32,538 nucleotides of DNA, from IMG/VR virus record IMGVR_UViG_3300046003_008487, positions 1 through 32,538 of that record; one strand, 5' to 3'. The notes below the pieces were generated by a model. It was not told the DNA's origin. It searched no databases and saw only the letters and a program-made list of their open reading frames with translations. Every line of letters begins with the position of its first letter. The stretch's first letter is position 1. A program made the position numbers and the translations under genes. This document shows, piece by piece, positions 1 through 6,923 of this stretch. The stretch comes from a virus.

Positions 1-52
1 GAATTGTTGGTCCTGATGCGGGGCCAGATGCTGCTGTTATTTTATGTTTCAT
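1..52 (-). CDS. Partial unknown protein, N-terminus only
   Basis: An ATG at 52 opens a frame that runs off the window edge. The visible residues are MKHKITAASGPASGPTI. It starts 4 bases after the stop of the gene at 57-530 on the same strand, which suggests one transcript. I see no clear Shine-Dalgarno sequence. Seventeen codons are too few to assign a family. Confidence 0.45.
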   Translation of the reverse strand, partial: MKHKITAASGPASGPTI

Positions 53-56
53 AAAA

Positions 57-530
57 TCATTTACTAGTAGCAATGTCTTGATCTGCGCGACGATAAGCGT
101 CTTTAACTTTTCCGCCACTCTGCATTCTTAAAAATGTATTTACTCTCGCCATTGCCCATTGCGCTCTTGATTTACCGGGACGGTGGCTAGCGCTAAATGC
201 GCCTAATCCTCTTCTGTAAACTTTCTTTAGCTGTGACAATGTAACTTTTTTAGAATGTTTCGCATTGTGGTTTTTAACTTTTTCTTTTAATGCGTTTGTT
301 ACTTTTTCACTAAAAGTTATTTCAGCTTTGCTAATTAATTGTTTTTCGTCTTTTCTTTTAAGAACTTCTTTCGCCTTTTCTTTAGCTTCAGGGCTTGTTC
401 CTGCTGAACCAGGTTCATTTATTTTAGAACCTTTTTTACGCTCGTCTGGTTTAGCTGGAGTTTGGGCGGAGCTTTTGGGGCCTTGTCTTTTTTTTGCAAG
501 TAATTCGGAAAAATCTAGTACCAAGTTCAT
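57..530 (-). CDS. DUF5824-like phage protein
   Basis: This is a 157-residue soluble basic protein. The first 75 residues are low-complexity, rich in Lys, Ala, Pro and Ser, and probably disordered. The C-terminal part (about 85-157) carries the conserved block, with LKKVYRRGLGAF followed by SHRPGKSRAQWAMARVN. I recognise this as the DUF5824 type found in large phages, especially T4-like cyanophages; that is recall, not a search. Its function is unknown. The start at 530 is supported by a promoter-like box only 8 nt upstream (539-549). It ends in TGA, which shows that TGA is a normal stop in this genome. Confidence 0.75.
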   Translation of the reverse strand: MNLVLDFSELLAKKRQGPKSSAQTPAKPDERKKGSKINEPGSAGTSPEAKEKAKEVLKRKDEKQLISKAEITFSEKVTNALKEKVKNHNAKHSKKVTLSQLKKVYRRGLGAFSASHRPGKSRAQWAMARVNTFLRMQSGGKVKDAYRRADQDIATSK

Positions 531-546
531 TGTATAAGATTATACA
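531..546. promoter_or_regulatory. Palindrome over the promoter of the DUF5824-like gene
   Basis: TGTATAA-GA-TTATACA is a perfect 7-bp inverted repeat around two bases. It overlaps the AT-rich half of the box at 539-549 and touches the start codon at 530. It could be an operator, or a by-product of the AT-rich promoter sequence. Confidence 0.3.
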
Positions 547-549
547 CTA
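539..549 (-). promoter_or_regulatory. TAGTGTATAAT box, probable phage promoter
   Basis: On the minus strand TAGTGTATAAT lies 8 nt before the ATG at 530. The identical 11-mer lies 10 nt before the RNR start (2590-2600), with relatives before 24469, 32470 and 23018. No convincing -35 hexamer is placed upstream, and no Shine-Dalgarno sequence lies between box and ATG. If TATAAT acts as a -10, the leader would be about 2 nt. Confidence 0.6.
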
Positions 550-574
550 TAATAGCAACATGTAGAAAAAATTA

Positions 575-594
575 AAGCCGCCTTTCGGCGGCTT
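575..594 (-). terminator. Rho-independent terminator of the RNR gene
   Basis: An 8-bp GC-rich stem AAGCCGCC / GGCGGCTT with a GAAA loop (minus-strand reading) is followed by TAATTTTTC. It begins 5 nt after the RNR stop codon. It separates RNR from the DUF5824-like gene, which has its own promoter box. The GAAA tetraloop design matches the terminator at 20736-20759. Confidence 0.88.
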
Positions 595-599
595 CTTGA

Positions 600-2579
600 T
601 TATCTAATTGGACATATCCCTGCTGCGCATTCTGCCATATCTAACATTTCATTAGAATTGATAGATAATGCGCTCAATGGCTTTACTTTAGCTTTTGCAG
701 CTAAATATGACTTTTCATCAATTTCTTGATACGGAGCCTGCTTAAAGCCATGATTCTTAAATAGCAAGAAGCTTACGCTCTTGATATTTTTTTCATAGTT
801 TTCTTTTAGCCAATTCTGTAAGAATTCTAGCTCCTCTTCTTTATAATAAGCAGTAACTGATACAGCATTGTCTGACCAAACGGTCTGAAGCTTCTTAACC
901 ATATCAAGCTGCTTAATTACATCCATGTCTTTTGCTAGAATTGATCCTGCTGGTGTTTCGCATGGAAAATAAACTACAACAGTGTCATGGTTTTCTGTGC
1001 CATCAAAATTAATTAAATACTCAACATGGTATCCCATGTCTTTGCAGATTTGAACAAGAGCATCAGAACTGGACATGCGAACAGTACGCATATAATACTG
1101 GCTATATGCAGGATGAACGCCCGGAGTTGCTCCGCCAAGCAAGCTCAATGTTCCGCTAGGCTTAACCGTGGTGAGCTTGATGCTTTCGGGCCATCCTCTT
1201 TCCTTGCTCCATTGCTTGTCAAACTTACGCAAAGCAACATAACAATCATCAAGCCAATCGAGCTTATCAAGAGACTGGCAAACACCAGTAACGCCAAGAC
1301 CAAGACGCATGTTTTTATGAACGATACGATTTGTTTCTTCATGAATAAATGGAAGTGAAGCGATTGCTTTTTGTGTTTTATAAAGAAGTTTAGCGCAATC
1401 AATTAATTCTTCTTTTGATTGAATATTGTTTAAATATAATTCACAAAGGTTGCAGCACTCGTAATTTGAAAGACTAATTTCTGCACAGGGATTAGTCATT
1501 TCACAATTGTCTACATCTGTTGGATATAGTTTTGAATCGCTAATAGGCCCGTCAATAATACGGCCATATTTTTGAGAAAGAGGAAGATTAAACAAGCCAT
1601 AAGGTTCGCCGTTTGCGTATCCAGTTTGCTTATTGATCTCATAACCATTCTTCCAAACTTCTTCCATTATGTGGTCGTAGTTGTCAGCATAAATGGTATT
1701 GTTGCTCATTGCTCGCCAATTTGGAACATTACCTGAACTCCAATTTTTAGCGCGGAGATATAAAATATCATCCGGATCTCCAAGGGCAATTTCTGCTGAA
1801 CGCCTTACATTACCAGCAACCACAACACTTCCAATAATATTGCAAATATCAAGTACATCAATAGAGCGAAGTTTTTTACCTTCTCGACTCTGGAAGATCT
1901 TTGTAATCTTTTCGATTCCATCGATGAGAATTTGTGGTCCGCTTGCTTTTCCGCCAAATCCTCTGATAAGTTCTCCATAACCGCGAATTAAAATAGTAGA
2001 ATATGTAAAAGACTTACCGTTTACATAAAAAGCATCAAGAACGTTAGCTAATAACTTAACCCAACCTTCTCTCGAATCTGGAACAATAAAATCAGCGTCT
2101 TTTGTAGCTTCATGAGTAACAACTACACCTTTCTTGATCTTTGGAAGTTCATGAACGTCTTCACGGCGGATACTATATCCTACACCGCCACCAAGCATCA
2201 GATTTTCAAAAAGAAAAAGAAACGCTTTAGGTTCACGCATTGCTGTTGCCCAGCAATTAAGAAGAGAATTAGCGCCAAATCTATCTACGGTAGAAGTGCC
2301 AAGTTGCCAAAGCATTCGACCCGCAAAATTGCATTTCAAATTAAAAACATAATCATAAATTCTTTCAGCTTCTTCATTTGTATATTGAGCGCCAATCTTT
2401 TGCGCACCATTAATGCAGCGAGCAACTGTTTCCCACCATTCTTCTGTGTTGCCATCCTCTTTTAATCGAGCGTAAGTTCTTTTATATACTATATAGCCAA
2501 GGCCATTAAATCCCCAGTTGGGTTGTTTATTTTTGTATTTATTTAAAAAGGAATCAGAAAGAATATTTAAGTCGCTCAT
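600..2579 (-). CDS. nrdJ: Adenosylcobalamin-dependent (class II, monomeric) ribonucleoside-triphosphate reductase
   Basis: This 659-residue enzyme reduces ribonucleotides to deoxyribonucleotides using coenzyme B12, supplying DNA precursors. Family landmarks are visible: NSLLNCWATA with C109, NPCAEI (363-368) with the thiyl Cys C365 and E367, and C376 eleven residues later as the partner of C109. TVKPSGTLSLLGGATPG forms a phosphate-site loop. The C-terminal CAAGIC (C651, C656) has the C-x4-C spacing of the redox tail in the Lactobacillus-type monomeric reductase. No intein or frameshift is seen. A promoter box precedes the ATG by 10 nt and a terminator follows the stop. Its base composition is less AT-rich than the glycan operon. 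Being oxygen-independent and single-chain, it needs no NrdB, but the host must provide cobalamin. Confidence 0.96.
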   Translation of the reverse strand: MSDLNILSDSFLNKYKNKQPNWGFNGLGYIVYKRTYARLKEDGNTEEWWETVARCINGAQKIGAQYTNEEAERIYDYVFNLKCNFAGRMLWQLGTSTVDRFGANSLLNCWATAMREPKAFLFLFENLMLGGGVGYSIRREDVHELPKIKKGVVVTHEATKDADFIVPDSREGWVKLLANVLDAFYVNGKSFTYSTILIRGYGELIRGFGGKASGPQILIDGIEKITKIFQSREGKKLRSIDVLDICNIIGSVVVAGNVRRSAEIALGDPDDILYLRAKNWSSGNVPNWRAMSNNTIYADNYDHIMEEVWKNGYEINKQTGYANGEPYGLFNLPLSQKYGRIIDGPISDSKLYPTDVDNCEMTNPCAEISLSNYECCNLCELYLNNIQSKEELIDCAKLLYKTQKAIASLPFIHEETNRIVHKNMRLGLGVTGVCQSLDKLDWLDDCYVALRKFDKQWSKERGWPESIKLTTVKPSGTLSLLGGATPGVHPAYSQYYMRTVRMSSSDALVQICKDMGYHVEYLINFDGTENHDTVVVYFPCETPAGSILAKDMDVIKQLDMVKKLQTVWSDNAVSVTAYYKEEELEFLQNWLKENYEKNIKSVSFLLFKNHGFKQAPYQEIDEKSYLAAKAKVKPLSALSINSNEMLDMAECAAGICPIR

Positions 2580-2589
2580 GGTAAAAACA

Positions 2590-2600
2590 ATTATACACTA
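2590..2600 (-). promoter_or_regulatory. TAGTGTATAAT box upstream of RNR
   Basis: This is the same 11-mer as at 539-549, placed 10 nt before the RNR ATG. It overlaps the TAG stop of gmd (2598-2600), so RNR can be expressed separately from the glycan operon. A TTGACA lies further upstream, but 22 nt from the TATAAT, which is too far for a normal sigma-70 promoter. Confidence 0.6.
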
Positions 2601-3653
2601 TTTTAGAAAATTATCTATGTCAAAGCGTACCATTTTTTCTACCAGTTTGTCAAACGAAATTTTTGGTTCCCATCCTAATTCTTTTCTGGCTGGATTTGAA
2701 TCACCCCACAACAAATCAACTTCAGCGGGTCTATAAAATTTTGGATTTATTTTTACTAAACAAGATGATTCAACTTGTTTATCTTCTACGTATCTATCAT
2801 TAATATAATATTTTTCTTCAATACCTTCTCCATGCCAATAGCCTTCTATATGAGCGAAATTAAAAGCTTTTTCAATAAATTCTCGTATTGAATGAGTTTC
2901 ATTGCTTGATAAAACATAATCTTTTGGTTGTTTTTGATTCAGCATTTTCCAAACACCATCAATAAAATCTTCGCTGTCACTCCAATCTCGTTTTGAGTCT
3001 AAATTTCCAAGATTAATTGGTTCAAATATTTGTTTGTTTTTGATGGCATTATGAATTCTAGCAACGCCTTTGCTAATTTTTCTAGTTACAAATTCTTCTC
3101 CTCGTTTGGTTCCTTCATGATTAAATAAAATACCATGCACAGCATATAATTTATAAGAATCACGATATACTTTAACAACATGTCTCGCAGAAGCTTTAGA
3201 TGCTCCGTATGGGCTTCTCGGTCTTAATGGATGATTTATGTCTTGAGGAGAATAAGCAACATCTCCAAATTCTTCACTGGAGCCAGCGGAGTAAAATCTG
3301 CATTCTGGTTTAAATCTTCTTATTGCTTCTAGGCATCTAACTACGCCGGTTGCATTAACATCGAATGTTTGTAATGGTATATCCCAACTACAACCAACAA
3401 AAGACTGAGCGCCAAAATTTATAAAAAAATCTGGTTGAATTTCTCTTACCAAATTATCTATACTAACAGAATCTGTTAAATCTCCATAAACAAATTCAAA
3501 TCTTGAATTTTTTTCAAAGCTTTTACAGTTTATATAATTAGGATTAGCGCTCCTGCGCATCATGCCAAATATCTTTGCATTCGTATTCTGAAGTAAATAT
3601 TCAGCCATGTTTGCGCCGTCTTGGCCTAAAATACCTGTTATTATAATTTTCAT
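2598..3653 (-). CDS. gmd: GDP-mannose 4,6-dehydratase
   Basis: This 351-residue extended SDR enzyme converts GDP-D-mannose to GDP-4-keto-6-deoxymannose, the precursor of fucose, rhamnose and perosamine. The N-terminal Rossmann motif is GILGQDG (7-13). The active site reads SSEEFG (125-130), with Ser in place of the catalytic Thr and Glu127, and YGASK (149-153) gives Tyr149 and Lys153. FNHEGTKRGEEFVTRKI is the family's substrate-binding block. The length is normal for Gmd. The start codon overlaps the stop of the GDPD-like gene in an ATGA. No fucose synthase, Rmd or aminotransferase for the next step is seen here, so the host or another part of the genome must supply it. Confidence 0.95.
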   Translation of the reverse strand: MKIIITGILGQDGANMAEYLLQNTNAKIFGMMRRSANPNYINCKSFEKNSRFEFVYGDLTDSVSIDNLVREIQPDFFINFGAQSFVGCSWDIPLQTFDVNATGVVRCLEAIRRFKPECRFYSAGSSEEFGDVAYSPQDINHPLRPRSPYGASKASARHVVKVYRDSYKLYAVHGILFNHEGTKRGEEFVTRKISKGVARIHNAIKNKQIFEPINLGNLDSKRDWSDSEDFIDGVWKMLNQKQPKDYVLSSNETHSIREFIEKAFNFAHIEGYWHGEGIEEKYYINDRYVEDKQVESSCLVKINPKFYRPAEVDLLWGDSNPARKELGWEPKISFDKLVEKMVRFDIDNFLK

Positions 3654-4102
3654 TGTTGTTTATATTTTTTTATTTCATCGCTGCAAATTCCATAACAATC
3701 GTTGATATTTCCATTGTATCCCAGTTCCGGTAAAACGCAAATGCTATTTGGGTATAGATATTTATTGGGATAAGTCCAAATATATTTTTTGCTGGTTAAA
3801 ACCCAATCTTCGTTCGTATGCCAAAATACATTGCATTTTTTATTTTTTAAAAGTTTAAAAAACGCATCTCCATTTTTTGCGTGCAACCATAATTCTTTTG
3901 TCATTAAAAAATCAAATTTAATTTCGTTTTGGGGTTTATCATGTCCGAGATACCATTTTTCATTGATATTCCAAACGTCTATTTCTACATCATATTTCAA
4001 ATTCAAAGCTTGTTGTATATAGCTAATTGAGTTTTCTAATTTTTTATTTCTTCCGTTTATGTTACCTCTATGAGAAATCAATTTTTTTTTATTTTTGTAC
4101 AT
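3650..4102 (-). CDS. Short GDPD/PLC-like TIM-barrel protein
   Basis: This 150-residue protein has the beginning of a glycerophosphodiester phosphodiesterase-type barrel: SHRGN (10-14), E40-x-D42 in VEIDVW, and GHD (53-55), followed by LWLHAKN. These match the catalytic His, the metal-binding Glu/Asp and the second His of the family. At 150 residues it is much shorter than a full GDPD (about 240), so it is either a compact family known from capsule loci or a truncated copy. It may trim or transfer a glycerophosphate-like group on a glycan; that is inference. It starts inside the tail of the broken methyltransferase and ends in an ATGA overlap with gmd. Confidence 0.65.
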   Translation of the reverse strand: MYKNKKKLISHRGNINGRNKKLENSISYIQQALNLKYDVEIDVWNINEKWYLGHDKPQNEIKFDFLMTKELWLHAKNGDAFFKLLKNKKCNVFWHTNEDWVLTSKKYIWTYPNKYLYPNSICVLPELGYNGNINDCYGICSDEIKKYKQQ

Positions 4103-4648
4103 ATATTATGACTTCATTTGCGAGATTCATTTTTTTTCTATTGTCTATAACTATTGGTTCTTTTTTAAAAACTTTATTTATTTTTTTTTTAGTATATTAA
4201 TATTTTCGGTTGAATCTACATCTTCTATTATCATTAGCCCTTGTTCATTTAGTTTTTTATAATAATATTCTACAAATCAAATTTGATGTTCTATTTTATG
4301 CGATCCATCGTCGATTATTATATCAAACTTTTCATTTTCATTTATGTTTCTTTTATCGTATGCATCGTAGAATAAATATTTAACTTTTTGTGTTTTATAT
4401 TTTTGTTTTACGTTGTTAGATATGTCTACTCCTGTTATGTTTGCGTTTTTAAAATATAAGCTCCATAGTAACAATGAAGCTCCTGATGCAAAGCCTATTT
4501 CTAATAAGGAAATATTTTTATCTTTTAGTGGTTTCAATTTTTCTTCGTAGAATTCAGAAATATAAGAATGGCAATATTCTTTATCAGTTCCTTCGGAAAA
4601 ATGAAAATTACTTAATTTATATTGATCTATTATTTCTATTAATTTCAT
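4089..4648 (-). pseudogene. Class I SAM methyltransferase broken by TGA and a homopolymer frameshift
   Basis: The intact part (123 residues, 4277-4648) has SAM motif I LLEIGFASGAS, GVDIS, and FDIIIDDGSH. It stops at TGA (4277-4279), where a Trp-like position (Q-I-stop-F-V-E) would be expected. In the same frame the sequence continues as a convincing methyltransferase C-terminus (YYYKKLNEQGLMIIEDV), then hits TAA right after a run of ten A (minus strand; T10 at 4181-4190). Adding one base to that run restores a frame ending IDNRKKMNLANEVIIYVQK and then TAA at 4089-4091, which overlaps the next gene's start as the operon's other junctions do. So two lesions separate it from a 186-residue enzyme. 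Sequencing error could explain the homopolymer, less easily the TGA. Confidence 0.85.
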
Positions 4649-4974
4649 ATGTCGTTGTATTTATCATTTATTGCTGATGGTGTTTTAATTACTATTAATT
4701 CGCAATCTTCTAAGAAACAAGGTTTCACGGATTCATTTTTTTCAATAATAAAAATTTTACCTGCTTCCAATAATATATTATTAATTGTCATTGTGCCTCG
4801 GATTAAAAAATTAATTTCTGTGCTGATTTTATGATGATGTTTAGGCCAATCTTCCCCTTTGTGGTGAAGTTTATACGAAACCTCAAATAAGGTTGTTTTA
4901 AACACAGTTGGTTCAAAATTTCCAACAAACCAACCGCCTTTATCCATGAATGGTTTTGAGTCAAATATTTTCAT
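4645..4974 (-). CDS. Small cupin-fold protein
   Basis: This 109-residue single-domain protein reads as a cupin: a Trp-Pro-Lys-His-His-His segment, Glu after ISTE, a G-T-M-T turn, and the second motif around LLEAGKIFII. Such cupins in sugar loci act as epimerases or isomerases, or bind a sugar-phosphate or metal; the substrate cannot be read from the sequence. Its start lies 14 nt inside the nucleotidyltransferase gene, and its TGA overlaps the start of the methyltransferase (ATGA). Being translationally coupled to the nucleotidyltransferase and the RuBisCO-like protein, it is a good candidate for the same pathway. Confidence 0.75.
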   Translation of the reverse strand: MKIFDSKPFMDKGGWFVGNFEPTVFKTTLFEVSYKLHHKGEDWPKHHHKISTEINFLIRGTMTINNILLEAGKIFIIEKNESVKPCFLEDCELIVIKTPSAINDKYNDI

Positions 4975-5686
4975 CGATTTTTTTGAATTTTTCTAAATCT
5001 TGTGGAATGCCAATTGGAAAGTGTTCATTGAAAAAATACTGAACAACCTTCATTCCTTTGTTTATCATATAATTGTAACTAGGACCGACATAAAATTCAT
5101 TATTTACTCTGTCATTCCGAGAAAACATTTCATCACAGGAATCAAAGAAGTAAGATCCTTTTGACCAAAAGTGAAGTCCGTTAGTAGCATAATTGCTAAT
5201 AACTTCTTTTTCTCTAACCTGTGTTATCAATCCTTCATCATTTAATCTGACATAACTATTTTTTGGACTATTTGAATAAAATGTTCCAATTACGCCTTCG
5301 GCCAAGTTCTTTTCAGAAAAAGAAACTAACTTTTCCAAGTTCAAGTCAAAAATTATCTGATCACAATTGGTAATAATGAGTGGTTCACTAGTATTAATAT
5401 ACGGTTTTGCAAAATAGGAAGTTCGTGCGGGTCCATCAGTGAATTCGTCAATAATAATATATTTTACTTTTGACGTATCACAATGGTCTTGGATGTTGTC
5501 GATAATATTAAATTTCTGTTGATGTTCTTTGAGAACACACACAAAAAACTGTACATCACGATGATAAAAGTTGTTGATAACTCTCGCCAACATAGGCGAT
5601 CCATTAACATCCAACAAAGGTTTTGGAATGGTAGTATTAAACCTAGTACCAAGACCCGCAGCCGGTATAACAGCATTCAATGTCAT
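4961..5686 (-). CDS. Sugar-phosphate nucleotidyltransferase
   Basis: This 241-residue GT-A-like nucleotidyltransferase activates a phosphorylated sugar or alcohol with an NTP. It shows AVIPAAGLGTRF at residues 5-16, the catalytic-type Lys in PKPLLDVNGSPM, and the metal-binding Asp in NCDQIIFD. I chose the start at 5686 (MTLNAV), not the upstream ATG at 5701, because it overlaps the stop of the RuBisCO-like gene in an ATGA, the rule throughout this operon. It resembles the C-terminal half of the HAD fusion at 6924-8285, so the two may act in one pathway or be paralogs. Nucleotide and sugar are unknown. Confidence 0.88.
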   Translation of the reverse strand: MTLNAVIPAAGLGTRFNTTIPKPLLDVNGSPMLARVINNFYHRDVQFFVCVLKEHQQKFNIIDNIQDHCDTSKVKYIIIDEFTDGPARTSYFAKPYINTSEPLIITNCDQIIFDLNLEKLVSFSEKNLAEGVIGTFYSNSPKNSYVRLNDEGLITQVREKEVISNYATNGLHFWSKGSYFFDSCDEMFSRNDRVNNEFYVGPSYNYMINKGMKVVQYFFNEHFPIGIPQDLEKFKKIDENI

Positions 5687-6894
5687 TGCTTTAATCCCCA
5701 TGTTTCAATTGCTGTATAATATTCCTCACCATATATTTTTTGAATCGACTGAACCATGGCTTTTACTCCAGCTTTACTTCCCATGGGATGTGACGAAATC
5801 GATCCACCGACATTTGCCATCCAGTTAGAATGTCCTAGTTCAGATTTGATATATTCAATCAACCCCGGATGCATTCCACAACTCAAAGCTGGCACTGAAT
5901 TCAATTCAACCAATTTCTTGATCGTTTTCTTTAAACTATCAGAGTCGCTATTCAAATATCCACCAATCATACCAACATGAAGCGTTGAACACCCACATCG
6001 ACTAGCAATCTCAAAGAGAACAGACTCATCAATAGAATAATCGTGTTGAGAATTTGTCCACAACCTATCTCCACTCTTTTGGTAGTGAAGATATAAATTC
6101 AATCGTAGATCCTTGACCAACTTATACGCACCATATCCACTATGAATATTGATATGAAGTCCGTTTATGCCCAGATTATGGACTTTACGAACACGGTCTT
6201 CCAAATACAAGTGATCACATGTTATAGACGGAGCATATACCATCTTGATATTATTGGTTCTGAGATAGTCACTGATCTTCTCAAGTCGTTTTTCCATCGA
6301 ACAAAACGATTGATTAGAAAGAATTTCATCTTCTTTGATAAAATTACATCCATTATCTGCGTAAATTTTAACTACTTCGACGTAATCATTTACATTCAAG
6401 CCGATTTTAGGTTTAATTATACCGCCAAACAACGGAGTTTTATCGTCAAGTCCACACAACTGACGCATCTCATTCAAGCCACGATTTGGTCCGTTAAATA
6501 TCGATGTGAACTGATTTGAAAATTGAATACTGGTTATTCTACATTTTTGAATCGTGTCAATATCCACCTGTCCACCCATAATAGTGGTTAAAAAGTGGGT
6601 AATTCCATCTTCATAATAATTAAAGTTGGAATCTGGATAGTAAATGTCAACTAATCCTTCGTTTTTAGAAAAATCAACGTTATCAACAACAACTTTTGCA
6701 CAAAACGTTTCAAATAATTCGTTACTTTCAAATTCGGAGCGTTTTTCTGGATTTCCAACACTTTGTCCTAATGCAATAGCTTTCGCTGCATCAAACAAAT
6801 CTGTTTTCGATTTAATGTAATAAGTAACAATATTGCCAGAACATAAATTATCACGGTTTGTAAAAATAAGTTCTTTTATTGATTTTGTTATCAT
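5683..6894 (-). CDS. RuBisCO-like protein (form IV type)
   Basis: This 403-residue protein aligns by eye along the whole large-subunit fold. Conserved (spinach number in brackets): GGIIKPKIGL with K161 [175] and K163 [177]; FIKEDE with K187 [201], D189 [203] and E190 [204], the carbamate/metal set; H270 [294]; H306 [327]; S338 [379]; G363-G364 [403-404]. Changed: loop-6 K334 is Y313, R295 is Tyr, and N123 is Gly. Carboxylase activity is therefore very unlikely, but Mg-dependent enolisation or isomerisation of a ketose-phosphate-like substrate stays possible. It lies between a HAD-nucleotidyltransferase fusion (29 nt away) and a second nucleotidyltransferase (ATGA overlap). Its GC content is clearly higher than the glycosyltransferase genes to the right, suggesting separate acquisition. 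I know of no characterised phage homolog; that is a memory statement. Confidence 0.9.
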   Translation of the reverse strand: MITKSIKELIFTNRDNLCSGNIVTYYIKSKTDLFDAAKAIALGQSVGNPEKRSEFESNELFETFCAKVVVDNVDFSKNEGLVDIYYPDSNFNYYEDGITHFLTTIMGGQVDIDTIQKCRITSIQFSNQFTSIFNGPNRGLNEMRQLCGLDDKTPLFGGIIKPKIGLNVNDYVEVVKIYADNGCNFIKEDEILSNQSFCSMEKRLEKISDYLRTNNIKMVYAPSITCDHLYLEDRVRKVHNLGINGLHINIHSGYGAYKLVKDLRLNLYLHYQKSGDRLWTNSQHDYSIDESVLFEIASRCGCSTLHVGMIGGYLNSDSDSLKKTIKKLVELNSVPALSCGMHPGLIEYIKSELGHSNWMANVGGSISSHPMGSKAGVKAMVQSIQKIYGEEYYTAIETWGLKQ

Positions 6895-6923
6895 GGTGTT
6901 TTAAAAATTTTTATTTTGTTGTT

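Noticed and set aside
1026-1402. Open frames on both strands inside the RNR gene
   Set aside because: Shadows of a well conserved gene; no family features.
4277-4279. TGA recoded as tryptophan across the genome
   Set aside because: Many genes end in TGA, often as ATGA start-stop overlaps (3650, 4645, 5683, 9751, 11755), and TGG is the usual Trp codon.
5683-6894. Genuine carbon-fixing RuBisCO
   Set aside because: The loop-6 lysine, R295 and N123 equivalents are missing and there is no small subunit or phosphoribulokinase.
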